The translations under genes were made by a program, and so were the position numbers. From Acidobacteriaceae bacterium (GTDB taxonomy: Bacteria; Acidobacteriota; Terriglobia; Terriglobales; Acidobacteriaceae): DNA of 64,000 nucleotides. Each line of letters starts with the position of its first letter. The stretch's first letter is position 1. Under the pieces are notes generated by a model. It saw nothing but the letters and a program-made list of their open reading frames with translations. It did not search any database and had not been told where the DNA came from. Location of the stretch: positions 157,556 to 221,555 of the forward strand of contig JAJPKO010000065.1 in assembly GCA_021323655.1 (NCBI GenBank), given 5' to 3'. Positions 1-8,383 of this stretch are shown here, piece by piece.

Positions 1-67
1 CCCAGGCTGATAGAAAATGTGTTAATTTTCATCCGGCAAGAGTAAATCCTCGCAGGAGGTCGCGGAA

Positions 68-625
68 TTGGGCAAAAGCATGGTTCCGAAGCGCCTTTTC
101 TTTACAAAAGGCGTAGGCAAACACAAGGAACGCCTCACCTCATTTGAGCTGGCATTGCGCGATGCTGGCATCGCAGCGCAGAACCTTGTCCGGGTGTCAT
201 CCATCTTCCCGCCGCAGGCAAAGCTCATTCCCCGCAAAGAAGGGCTGAAATATCTGTATCCCGGCGAAGTGGTCTTTGCCGTAGTAGCGGAAAACTCAAC
301 CCGCGAACCGCACCGCCTCATCGCATCAAGCATCGGCGTCGCGATTCCCTCAGACCGTAACACGTACGGTTACTTAAGCGAGCACCACAGCTTTGGGGAG
401 ACCGAGGAGCAGGCCGGCGAGTACGCCGAGGAGTTGGCCGCAGAAATGCTCGCCACCACACTCAACCTCGAATTCGACCCCGACAAGAGCTGGGACGAGA
501 AGAAGGAAATCTATCGCATCTCCAACAAAATTGTCCGCACCGCCAATGTGACGCAATCCGCAATTGGTGACAAGCATGGGCGCTGGACAACGACCATAGC
601 TGCGGCAATCCTCATCTTTGAATAG
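68..625 (+). CDS. Pyruvoyl-dependent arginine decarboxylase
   Basis: Cytoplasmic enzyme that decarboxylates arginine to agmatine, the first step of the putrescine route completed by the next two genes. The 185-residue length fits the PvlArgDC family. The motif VSSIFPP holds Ser44-Ser45, where the family self-cleaves to give a beta chain and an alpha chain with an N-terminal pyruvoyl group; the motif [18 protein letters not shown] is also typical. The start is TTG: AGGAGGT at 54-60 is 7 nt from it, while the in-frame ATG at 80 would be 19 nt away. A strong hairpin terminator follows, so it is probably transcribed apart from the amidase and deiminase genes. The family call is confident. Confidence 0.93.
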   Translation: MGKSMVPKRLFFTKGVGKHKERLTSFELALRDAGIAAQNLVRVSSIFPPQAKLIPRKEGLKYLYPGEVVFAVVAENSTREPHRLIASSIGVAIPSDRNTYGYLSEHHSFGETEEQAGEYAEELAAEMLATTLNLEFDPDKSWDEKKEIYRISNKIVRTANVTQSAIGDKHGRWTTTIAAAILIFE

Positions 626-642
626 AATAGAAGCAGGAAGAG

Positions 643-673
643 AGGCGCAGGTGATACGTGCCTGCGCCTTTTC
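643..673 (+). terminator. Intrinsic terminator after arginine decarboxylase gene
   Basis: A 9-bp perfect stem (AGGCGCAGG at 643-651 with CCTGCGCCT at 661-669) and a 9-nt loop are followed by a short T run. It lies 18 bp past the decarboxylase stop codon and separates that gene from the amidase gene. Confidence 0.8.
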
Positions 674-718
674 TCTGTCCTGCAACAAAGCTGCTGTATA
701 CGTTTTTAGAGAACCCAA

Positions 719-1642
719 ATGCCATCCACTTTGAACTACAAAATCGGACTCGTGCAGATGTCCTGCTCGCCGGACCCGGACGCGAACCTCGACAAAGCTG
801 TGGAGCGCGTCCGCGAAGCCGCCCGCATGGGCGCAAATGTCGTCTGCTTGCCTGAGCTTTTCCGCGCCCAGTATTTCTGTCAGCGCGAGGACCATGATCT
901 CTTCGATCTGGCCGAACCCATTCCCGGCCCCAGCACCGAACGGCTTGGCACCGTTGCTCGCGAGGAGAAAGTTATCATTGTTGCTTCCCTCTTTGAGCGC
1001 CGCGCGCCGGGACTGTACCACAATACCGCGGTCATTCTGCAAAAAGATGGAAGCATCGGCGGCCTGTACCGCAAGATGCACATCCCCGACGATCCGCTCT
1101 ATTACGAAAAGTTCTACTTCACTCCCGGCGATCTCGGCTTTAAAGCGTTCGATACAGCGGTAGGCAAAATCGGCACGCTCGTCTGCTGGGACCAGTGGTA
1201 CCCGGAAGGCGCACGCATTACCGCTCTTCAGGGCGCAAACGTGCTCTTCTATCCCACAGCCATCGGCTGGCATCCTTCAGAGAAAGGGCAGTTCGGCACA
1301 GCGCAGTATGAAGCCTGGCAGACCATCCAGCGCGCCCATGCCATTGCGAACGGCGTGTACGTCGGGGCGGTCAACCGCGTTGGTCACGAGCAGGGCGACG
1401 TGCGCGGAAACCGCGTCGAAGGCCCGGGACTGGAGTTCTGGGGTGGGTCGTTTATCGCCGATCCCTTCGGTCGCATCATCGCCAAGGCCTCGCACGACAA
1501 AGAGGAAATTCTGATTGGCGAAATTGACGTTCACGCCATGGAAGATGTGCGCCGCAACTGGCCTTTCCTGCGCGACCGCCGCATTGATGCCTACTCGCCC
1601 ATCGTGCACCGCTTTCTCGATAACTCCGGACTGGAAAAATAA
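719..1642 (+). CDS. aguB: N-carbamoylputrescine amidase (nitrilase superfamily)
   Basis: Hydrolyses N-carbamoylputrescine to putrescine, CO2 and ammonia. The 307-residue nitrilase-fold protein shows the full catalytic triad: Glu46 in CLPELF, Lys119 in YRKMHIP and Cys156 in LVCWDQWYPE. The stretch HIPDDPLYYEKFYFTPGD is characteristic of the carbamoylputrescine/beta-ureidopropionase branch. The following gene encodes agmatine deiminase only 23 bp away, which supplies the substrate and fixes the specificity. Together with the upstream decarboxylase the three genes give arginine to agmatine to N-carbamoylputrescine to putrescine. Confidence 0.93.
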   Translation: MPSTLNYKIGLVQMSCSPDPDANLDKAVERVREAARMGANVVCLPELFRAQYFCQREDHDLFDLAEPIPGPSTERLGTVAREEKVIIVASLFERRAPGLYHNTAVILQKDGSIGGLYRKMHIPDDPLYYEKFYFTPGDLGFKAFDTAVGKIGTLVCWDQWYPEGARITALQGANVLFYPTAIGWHPSEKGQFGTAQYEAWQTIQRAHAIANGVYVGAVNRVGHEQGDVRGNRVEGPGLEFWGGSFIADPFGRIIAKASHDKEEILIGEIDVHAMEDVRRNWPFLRDRRIDAYSPIVHRFLDNSGLEK

Positions 1643-1665
1643 ACGCAGCAAGCGCCGTACCTCTT

Positions 1666-2763
1666 ATGACGCAAACAGGGACTCCACGCGAACACGGATA
1701 CCGCATGCCCGCCGAATGGGCAGAACACGCTGCCACATGGATTGCATGGCCGCACAACGCCGAAGACTGGCCAGGAAAATTTCAGGCCATTCCGTGGGTC
1801 TATGCCGACATTGTGCGCCATCTCTCGCGCGTGGAAGACGTACACATCCTCGTCAATGATGCAGCGGCGGAAAAGCGTGCTCGCAATGTCCTCACGCGCT
1901 CCGGTGCCAACCTCGCACGGACCCATTTCCATCCGTGGCCTACCAATCGCGTATGGATGCGTGATTCAGGCCCTATCTTCATCAGGAACGCCGAAGGCCA
2001 GCTCGCCATTACCAACTGGAAGTTCAATGCCTGGGCCAAGTACGACAACTGGCAGCTGGACAACCAGGTTCCTGACCATGTTGCGAAGCAACTCCATCTG
2101 CCGCAGTGGACGCCCATGATCGGCAACCATCGCGTCGTGCTGGAAGGCGGCTCCATTGACGTTAATGGAGCGGGCACGCTCATCACCACGAAAGAGTGCC
2201 TGTTGAGCGAAGTCCAGCAGCGCAATCCCGGCATCAGCCGTGAGCAACTGGAGAAGGTCTTCCACGATTACCTGGGAATAGACCAGGTCATCTGGCTCAA
2301 CCGTGGCATCGCCGGAGACGACACGCACGGTCACGTGGACGACATCACCCGCTTCGTGAACGCAGACACTATCGTCACCGTCGTTGAGCACAACCGCGAT
2401 GACGAAAACCATTTGCCGCTCGCGGAAAATCTTGACTGCCTGAAGTCGGCGCGCAATCTCGATGGCAAGCCTTTCCACGTTGTCGAGCTGCCCATGCCTG
2501 CGCCCGTCATTTTTGATGGCCAGCGGCTTCCGGCAAGCTATGGCAACTTCTACATCGCCAACCGGCTGGTCCTGGTTCCCACATTCAATGATCCCAATGA
2601 CCGCAAGGCCCTGGGCATTCTCGCAGAGCTTTTCCCTGACCGTGAAATCATTGGCATTCATTGCGGAGACTTCATCTGGGGACTGGGCGCTCTGCACTGC
2701 ATGACCCAACAGCAACCATTGCATGGTGCAGCCGCGCCTTCGGCGCCATCCTCGGCAGAATGA
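1666..2763 (+). CDS. aguA: Agmatine deiminase
   Basis: Converts agmatine to N-carbamoylputrescine plus ammonia. The 365-residue protein belongs to the peptidyl-arginine-deiminase-like fold. It begins with the family hallmark GYRMPAEW...TWIAWPHN..DWP, carries RVWMRDSGPIF, the acidic and histidine catalytic segment GDDTHGHVDDITRF, and ends with the nucleophile Cys345 in GALHCMTQQQP. It lies 23 bp after aguB and is presumably co-transcribed with it. No clear Shine-Dalgarno sequence precedes the ATG. The last 15 or so residues are an Ala/Pro/Ser-rich tail beyond the usual end. Confidence 0.95.
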   Translation: MTQTGTPREHGYRMPAEWAEHAATWIAWPHNAEDWPGKFQAIPWVYADIVRHLSRVEDVHILVNDAAAEKRARNVLTRSGANLARTHFHPWPTNRVWMRDSGPIFIRNAEGQLAITNWKFNAWAKYDNWQLDNQVPDHVAKQLHLPQWTPMIGNHRVVLEGGSIDVNGAGTLITTKECLLSEVQQRNPGISREQLEKVFHDYLGIDQVIWLNRGIAGDDTHGHVDDITRFVNADTIVTVVEHNRDDENHLPLAENLDCLKSARNLDGKPFHVVELPMPAPVIFDGQRLPASYGNFYIANRLVLVPTFNDPNDRKALGILAELFPDREIIGIHCGDFIWGLGALHCMTQQQPLHGAAAPSAPSSAE

Positions 2764-2772
2764 CAGGTGTCA

Positions 2773-2798
2773 CATTCAAGCCGGTTTTGGCTTGAGTG
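2773..2798 (+). terminator. Stem-loop after aguA, possible weak terminator
   Basis: A 10-bp stem (CATTCAAGCC at 2773-2782 with GGCTTGAGTG at 2789-2798, one G-T pair) and a 6-nt loop lie 9 bp after the aguA stop codon. It lacks a T run, so it may act as a weak terminator or 3'-end stabiliser. Confidence 0.4.
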
Positions 2799-2841
2799 GG
2801 GCAGTTACCCTCCACAGCAGCGTGTGCTACGCTCTGGGTGA

Positions 2842-3528
2842 GTGCATCCAGAAGTTCTGCAACTGTTCCATGAGGAGTACCGGGCCCTTCGTCCGCGCGC
2901 TCCCATTCCTCCTATTCATCTGCGCTTCTACCGCTTTGCCGGCCTGAATACGACCATCCGCCTGCGGGAAGGCCACCTGAAGGTCCATCTGTCTGACCTG
3001 CTCGAAGGCGCTCCGGAGCCAGTGCTGCGGGCCATTGCGCATATCCTGCTGGCCAAGCTCTACCGCAAGCCGATAAACCCGGTGCACGCTACGCGCTACC
3101 GGCGCTATGCCTCAAGCGAGCATGTCATGCGCCAGACCGAACGCATCCGCCAGATGCGCGGGCGCAAGAAAATCTCTACCGCCAAAGGCGAATACTACGA
3201 CCTTGAAGAGGTGTTTGAATCGCTCAATCAGCGCTTCTTTCACGGGCTGATGGGCCGCCCCGTGCTGACATGGAGCGAGCACAAAGCCAAGCGGCTGCTC
3301 GGTCATTATGATGCAGCGCACAACACGATCATGGTCAGCCGCGTCTTTGACCGGAAGAATACACCGCGTTACGCCATCGAATACCTGATGTACCACGAGA
3401 TGCTGCACCTGAAGTATCCGGTCAAGGTGCGCGGCGGAAGGCGCTGCGTGCATCCTCGCGAGTTTCAGATGGAGGAGCGGCTTTTCCCTCAACTCGAAGA
3501 GGCAAAGGCCTACCTGAAGCGGTTGTGA
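2842..3528 (+). CDS. SprT-like zinc metallopeptidase family protein
   Basis: A 228-residue cytoplasmic protein with the gluzincin motif in YHEMLHLKYP (HExxH with H372-type spacing typical of SprT/YgjP-like proteins) followed by a possible third ligand in CVHPREFQMEE. The segment FHGLMGRPVLTWSEHKAKRLLGHYD resembles the SprT/DUF45 core, in which a beta strand precedes the metal helix. The GTG start comes immediately after an in-frame stop (TGA at 2839-2841), so the gene cannot extend upstream; no good ribosome site is visible and the true start could be a little downstream. The substrate is unknown. It is convergent with gltB, and the two share a terminator region. Confidence 0.72.
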   Translation: MHPEVLQLFHEEYRALRPRAPIPPIHLRFYRFAGLNTTIRLREGHLKVHLSDLLEGAPEPVLRAIAHILLAKLYRKPINPVHATRYRRYASSEHVMRQTERIRQMRGRKKISTAKGEYYDLEEVFESLNQRFFHGLMGRPVLTWSEHKAKRLLGHYDAAHNTIMVSRVFDRKNTPRYAIEYLMYHEMLHLKYPVKVRGGRRCVHPREFQMEERLFPQLEEAKAYLKRL

Positions 3529-3592
3529 CCCCCAATGTTGGGTTAAGTGTCCGTACCTCTTCACTGTTTTCACAGCACCGCATCCTGCTGAT

Positions 3593-3621
3593 CCCAGGTC
3601 TCGTTGAGACTCGTGGGCACC
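3593..3621. repeat. Degenerate member of the CCCACATCTC palindrome family
   Basis: CCCAGGTCTC-GTT-GAGACTCGTGGG followed by CACCC matches, with changes, the palindrome seen near 13087, 27588 and 48921. Like those it lies in the 3' flank of a gene. Confidence 0.45.
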
Positions 3622-3626
3622 CGGCC

Positions 3627-3666
3627 ATAAAAAAGGGCATGACCTTTATAGAGGTCACACCCTTCA
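3627..3666 (-). terminator. Intrinsic terminator for gltB
   Basis: The hairpin AAGGG-(ca)-TGACCT-loop-AGGTCA-(ca)-CCCTT spans 3633-3664. Read leftward it is followed by six T residues (the A run at 3629-3634), giving a good terminator just past the gltB stop. It may also stop transcripts from the protease gene on the other strand. Confidence 0.8.
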
Positions 3667-3702
3667 TTTCCAGAAAACAGTCGTGCCGAATGGGGCTGAC
3701 GC

Positions 3703-6700
3703 TTACAGTTTCGGCGTCAGGCGGATGAAGCGCCCGCTGTAGCGGTCCCAGTCTGAGAGCAGACGCTTGGCGCGGGTACTCCCCGTCTTTTCAGCGTGCA
3801 GCGTAATCAGGTCGCGAATGCTCTGCTGCGCTTCTGCTGAAAGAGCGTCGTAAGACTCGGGCAGCAGGAAATCGTTGTGGTAACGCTCGTCCTTGAGGAA
3901 AGTCCCGTCCTCATCAAAGACCCAGGCCAGCCCACCCGTCATGCCGGCGCCGAAATTGATTCCGGTGCTGCCCAGAATGACGGCGACGCCTCCGGTCATG
4001 TACTCGCAGCCGTGGTCGCCCACGCCTTCCACGATGGCCAGAGCGCCGGAGTTGCGGACGGCGAAGCGCTCGCCTGCGCGTCCGGCAGCAAAGAGCTTGC
4101 CGCTGGTTGCGCCGTAAAGCGCGACGTTGCCCAGAATGACGTGACGCTCGCTTTCAAGCGCGGCACGGCCCTGTCCGCGAAGGATAATTTCTCCGCCGCA
4201 GAGTCCCTTGCCCACAAAGTCATTGGCCACCCCATCAAGGGTAAGCGTCATACCGGAAACAGCGAAGGCCCCGAAGGACTGCCCAGCTACTCCTTTAAGA
4301 CGGAAGGCCACAGGTGCCTTTGGTTCGACGCCGTAGTCCTGAAGCAGGGCCAGCTCACCCGCGATGCGCGCACCGAGGGTGCGGTTTTCATTGGTGATGG
4401 TGGCTTCGACCTCAAAGGGCTTGCCTTCCTTGTAGGCAGCGACGGCCGGAGCGACCCAGGCGTCGTCAATTTCCGGATGCTCCTGCGGGCGCAGATTGCG
4501 CTTGCCTTGCCACGAACGCGGTGAATCGTTGACCGGAGCGGCCAGCAGCGGCTTCAGGTCAAGGCCGCCATCGTAACGCACCTGTTCAAGCAGGTCCGTG
4601 CGGCCGATCGCCGCTTCGAGCGAGGGCAGGCCCAGCTTCGCCAGCCAGAACTGAATGTCGCGGGCCAGTTCCTCAAAGAACTTGACCAGGTTTTCAGCCC
4701 GTCCGCGGAACTTCGCGCGCAGGTCAGGGCGCTGCGTGGCGATCCCCGTCGGGCAGGTGTTCAGATGGCATTGGCGGGCCATATCGCAACCGAGCGCGAC
4801 GAGTACCGCGGTGCCAAAGGCGTATTCATCCGCGCCAAGCATTGCAGCGTAGAGAACATCTTTTGCCGTGCGGAGGCCGCCGTCGGTACGCAGGCGAACC
4901 CGTCCGCGCAGACCGTTCCGGATCAGGATCTGCTGCGCTTCAGCCAGACCAAGCTCCCACGGATTACCCGCATACTTGATGCTCGAAAGCGGTGAAGCTC
5001 CCGTGCCTCCGTTGTGTCCCGCAATGACGATGTAATCGGCATAGGCCTTGGCCACGCCAGCTGCGACGGTGCCTACTCCGAGTTCGGAGACCAGCTTGAC
5101 GCCGATCGCCGCATTCGGATTGACCCTGCGCAAATCGTGAATGAGCTGCGCAAGGTCTTCAATCGAATAAATGTCGTGGTGCGGCGTCGGACTGATGAGC
5201 TGGATGCCGGGCTGCGCGTGGCGCAGACGCGCAATCAGCTCCGTGACTTTGTGTCCCGGAAGCTGGCCGCCTTCGCCTGGTTTCGATCCCTGGGCGATCT
5301 TGATCTCAATCTCCTCAGCATTCATCAGGTATTCCGCCGTGACGCCGAAGCGCGCCGAGGCTACCTGCTTGATCTTGTTGTTGAGCAGCGGCGCAGGGTA
5401 GTTCACGCCAGTGAGAGTGATTTCGCCCTTGGGGTCATAAACCGCGCGGTCTTCCCCACCCTCGCCCGTATTCGATCGTCCGCCAAGCATGTTCATCGCA
5501 GCGGTGATGGTCTGGTGCGCCTCCGGGCTGAGCGAGCCGAGCGACATGGCACTGGCAATAAAGCGCTTGTAGTAGTTCGACGAAGGCTCCACCTGGTCAA
5601 AGCCAAGCGGGGCCGCGGCGGGCTTGATTTCCAGCAGGTCGCGCAGCACCGACGGCTCTTTTTCGACCGCAATGCTGGCAAAGGCGCTCCAGGCCTGTCC
5701 TGCTTCCGCAACGGGAACAGATGCTCCGCGTGCAGTGCCTACCACGGTTTGCAGCAGGCGCACGGTCTGCGGCTGCCAGCCATGCGGCTCAGCCTTGTCG
5801 GCCTTGCGAAAGCGGATCCAACCGTAATCAGGCAGGTCTTTCACCGCCGTGGTGGTGATACCCGTGGTGGTGATACCTTCGCCATTGGCCGCATCACCAT
5901 TCTCGTTAAAGCTGGCAGTCCAGAGGTCGCGCACCTGGCTCTCCAGCGCAGTAAAGCCAATGCCGCCCAACGGAGCAGGTGTTCCGAAGAAGCACTTGTC
6001 CACCACTTCCTGGCTGAGGCCGAGTGAGTCAAAGAGGTGCGCTCCACGGTAGCTGTCCACCACCGAGATGCCCATCTTGGACATGATCTTGGCCAGGCCC
6101 AGATCAAAGGCGTGCAGCAGGTTCTCTTCGCCTTTTTCCGGATTGGCAGCGCGCGCCGTTTCCAGCGCCAGCCACGGGCACACCGCACCTGCTCCCATGC
6201 CGAGCAGCACAGCGCCATGATGCAGATCACGGCAGTCGCCGGCTTCCACGGCGAGACCAACACGGGTACGCTCGCCTGCGCGAATCAGCGCGTGATGCAC
6301 CGCGCCCGTCGCCAGCGCCATGGGAACCGGAATCGCATTCTGACTACATGTGCGGTCCGTCAGCAGAAGGATGGCCGCACCTCCGCGGACCAGATCAATG
6401 GCCTTGGCACAGAGATCGTCAAGCGCAGTCAGCAGGTTGCACGCGGGATTGAAAACACAATCGAGCACAGCAAGTGGAAGCTCATCCGTCAGGCCATGCT
6501 GGCGCGTGCGCAATGCTTCCATCTGCCCCAGTGACAGGAATGGTGAAGACAGTGAGAGTCCGGGCAGCGGCGCTTTCTTGTTGAGAAGATCAGGCCACGG
6601 GCCGAGACGCGTGTGCAACTGCACCACACAGGCCTCGCGCAGCGAATCAATCGGCGGATTGGTGACCTGCGCAAAGCGCTGCCGGAAATAGGCATAGACC

Positions 6701-8163
6701 GGACGCGGCGTGCGCGCCAGCGGCGCCAGCGGCGTGTCATCGCCCATGGACCAGACTGCGTCCTTGCCGTCATTGGCCATCGGCTGCAGGATCATCTTCA
6801 CGTCTTCGCGCGTATATCCAAAGCCAAGCTGCAGGCGCAGCACTTCTGCTGAATCAAGCGCCGCGACCGGCGTGTTCGGGTCGAGCGTCGTCTCTTCAAG
6901 CAGGTTCTCGTATTGCGGTGCTGCGTTGTCGAAGATCTGCAGAAGCTCATCATTCTCATAGAGCTTCTGCTTTTCTATATCGGCGACGATCATCTCGCCG
7001 GGCCCCAGGCGCCCGCTATGGACGACCTTCTCCGGATCGAGGTCTACCAGACCGGCCTCGGAACCAACGACAACGATGTCATCTGTCACGAAGAAGCGGC
7101 AGGGGCGCAGACCATTGCGGTCCAGCGCTGCGCCGATAAATCGTCCATCGGTAAAGGAAATCGCAGCCGGGCCATCCCACGGCTCCAGCACATCTTCATT
7201 GTAGGCAAAAAATGCCGAGTTGCCTTTTTCCTGCGCGGGCGGCAGCAGCAGACGCACAGATTCCGCAATGGTGCGGCCATTGTTCGCCAGCAGTTCCAGC
7301 ATTTCATCGAGGCTGGTCGAGTCAGAACCGTCCGGGCTGATGAGCGGCTTCAGCTCATCGGGAAGCAGCGGCGCGCGCGCATCCAGACGGGCGCGGTTTC
7401 CCCATACCGTATTGATTTCGCCATTGTGCGCCAGCATGCGGAACGGCTGCGCGCGGTCCCACGAAGGAGCAACGTTGGTTGCATAGCGCTGATGAAAAAG
7501 CGCGAAGTGCGTAACGAAACGCGGGTCCTTAAGGTCAGGAAAAAACTCAGGCAACAGGCGTCCGGCGCACATGCTCTTGTAAATCATCGTGGTGGACGAG
7601 AGCGAGCACACATATCCGGGCGCGCCGCTGCGCTCAAACTGCTTGCGCGCAAGATAGAGGCGGCGATTGAGATGCTCTGCGTTGTCCGAGGTAATCAGCA
7701 CTTGCCGGATGACAGGCATGGTAGAGAGGGCAATTTCTCCCAGGACTTCCGGACGGGTGGGTACATCACGCCAAACCAGCACGCGACAACCCTGTGCCGC
7801 CAGCGCCTGCTCCAGTTCGGTGTGGTCTTCTGCCACGTCGGGCGGAAAGAAGACCACGCCCACCGCCAGAGGCGCGTCGTCAGCCAGCGCAATGCTACAG
7901 GACGCGAGCAGAAATTCGCGCGGAACGCCGGTACAGATACCGATGCCGTCGCTCGACTTGCCATCCGCAGCCACTGCACCGCGATGGGCGAGCCGGGAGA
8001 GCGCAATCAGCGCCTTGTCCAGAATGTCATACGAGGGGCTGTTCTTGAGCGTGGCAATAAAACCCACTCCGCAGGATTCATGCTCAAAACGCGGATCTAC
8101 AAGGGAAGAGACACCATTGCGTCCCGCCGGTACCGGCGAACAAGAGAATTTTATGTGGCCCAT
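3703..8163 (-). CDS. gltB: Glutamate synthase, large (alpha) subunit
   Basis: Makes two glutamates from glutamine and 2-oxoglutarate. The 1486-residue length is normal. The domain order is an N-terminal glutaminase with nucleophile Cys31 in HESCGVGFIA (a 30-residue propeptide must be removed), a central domain, the FMN-binding synthase domain with GHNGGTGASPLSSIKYAG, the [3Fe-4S] cysteines CDMARQCHLNTCPTG near residue 1124, and a C-terminal beta-helix with GXGXG-like repeats. Residues about 762-772 (GITTTGITTT) come from a short tandem duplication at the linker before the synthase domain. The small subunit gltD is not adjacent and is not in this window. It is divergent from argR, with ARG boxes between the two. 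Confidence 0.97.
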   Translation of the reverse strand: MGHIKFSCSPVPAGRNGVSSLVDPRFEHESCGVGFIATLKNSPSYDILDKALIALSRLAHRGAVAADGKSSDGIGICTGVPREFLLASCSIALADDAPLAVGVVFFPPDVAEDHTELEQALAAQGCRVLVWRDVPTRPEVLGEIALSTMPVIRQVLITSDNAEHLNRRLYLARKQFERSGAPGYVCSLSSTTMIYKSMCAGRLLPEFFPDLKDPRFVTHFALFHQRYATNVAPSWDRAQPFRMLAHNGEINTVWGNRARLDARAPLLPDELKPLISPDGSDSTSLDEMLELLANNGRTIAESVRLLLPPAQEKGNSAFFAYNEDVLEPWDGPAAISFTDGRFIGAALDRNGLRPCRFFVTDDIVVVGSEAGLVDLDPEKVVHSGRLGPGEMIVADIEKQKLYENDELLQIFDNAAPQYENLLEETTLDPNTPVAALDSAEVLRLQLGFGYTREDVKMILQPMANDGKDAVWSMGDDTPLAPLARTPRPVYAYFRQRFAQVTNPPIDSLREACVVQLHTRLGPWPDLLNKKAPLPGLSLSSPFLSLGQMEALRTRQHGLTDELPLAVLDCVFNPACNLLTALDDLCAKAIDLVRGGAAILLLTDRTCSQNAIPVPMALATGAVHHALIRAGERTRVGLAVEAGDCRDLHHGAVLLGMGAGAVCPWLALETARAANPEKGEENLLHAFDLGLAKIMSKMGISVVDSYRGAHLFDSLGLSQEVVDKCFFGTPAPLGGIGFTALESQVRDLWTASFNENGDAANGEGITTTGITTTAVKDLPDYGWIRFRKADKAEPHGWQPQTVRLLQTVVGTARGASVPVAEAGQAWSAFASIAVEKEPSVLRDLLEIKPAAAPLGFDQVEPSSNYYKRFIASAMSLGSLSPEAHQTITAAMNMLGGRSNTGEGGEDRAVYDPKGEITLTGVNYPAPLLNNKIKQVASARFGVTAEYLMNAEEIEIKIAQGSKPGEGGQLPGHKVTELIARLRHAQPGIQLISPTPHHDIYSIEDLAQLIHDLRRVNPNAAIGVKLVSELGVGTVAAGVAKAYADYIVIAGHNGGTGASPLSSIKYAGNPWELGLAEAQQILIRNGLRGRVRLRTDGGLRTAKDVLYAAMLGADEYAFGTAVLVALGCDMARQCHLNTCPTGIATQRPDLRAKFRGRAENLVKFFEELARDIQFWLAKLGLPSLEAAIGRTDLLEQVRYDGGLDLKPLLAAPVNDSPRSWQGKRNLRPQEHPEIDDAWVAPAVAAYKEGKPFEVEATITNENRTLGARIAGELALLQDYGVEPKAPVAFRLKGVAGQSFGAFAVSGMTLTLDGVANDFVGKGLCGGEIILRGQGRAALESERHVILGNVALYGATSGKLFAAGRAGERFAVRNSGALAIVEGVGDHGCEYMTGGVAVILGSTGINFGAGMTGGLAWVFDEDGTFLKDERYHNDFLLPESYDALSAEAQQSIRDLITLHAEKTGSTRAKRLLSDWDRYSGRFIRLTPKL

Positions 8164-8293
8164 AGCTAACTATACTTCGCTTTCTGCTGGCAGGCAGTAA
8201 AAAAATTAACGGAAATTCAACGAAAGCGCGCTTGACTCGTGCATGCATCGCTTTTGTTTATGCGCGCAAGAAAAAACTTTTATCAGAAATATA

Positions 8294-8322
8294 TTGACAA
8301 AAGCGCACTGCATATTTATACA
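8294..8322 (+). promoter_or_regulatory. argR operon promoter
   Basis: TTGACA (8294-8299), a 17-bp spacer, and TATACA (8317-8322) form a near-consensus sigma-70 promoter in an AT-rich gap. Initiation would fall near 8329, inside the second ARG box. Confidence 0.75.
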
Positions 8323-8324
8323 AT
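8307..8324 (+). promoter_or_regulatory. ARG box 1 (ArgR operator)
   Basis: ACTGCATATTTATACAAT fits the E. coli ARG box consensus TNTGNATWWWWATNCANA at every position but the first and last. It covers the -10 hexamer. Confidence 0.72.
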
Positions 8325-8327
8325 TGA

Positions 8328-8345
8328 TTTGTATTTTTATGCAAG
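8328..8345 (+). promoter_or_regulatory. ARG box 2 (ArgR operator)
   Basis: TTTGTATTTTTATGCAAG fits the ARG box consensus at all positions but the last. It is separated from box 1 by exactly 3 bp, the spacing known for paired boxes bound by one ArgR hexamer in E. coli. It covers the expected transcription start and the ATG at 8339. Confidence 0.75.
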
Positions 8346-8383
8346 ATGGAGGCGCGCGGCATACCGGCCGCGTTTTTTCAGTT

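Noticed and set aside
6913..8169. Long open frame (418 codons) on the + strand opposite gltB
   Set aside because: It lies fully within gltB in antisense, and its product is Arg/His-rich with no motif. The same applies to the frames at 5014-6027 and 3877-4524; they reflect codon bias of gltB.
8339..8383. ATG at 8339 as the start of argR
   Set aside because: It lies inside the second ARG box and about 10 nt from the inferred transcription start, and the extra 15 residues do not fit ArgR. The GGAGG after it does not serve any nearby start codon.
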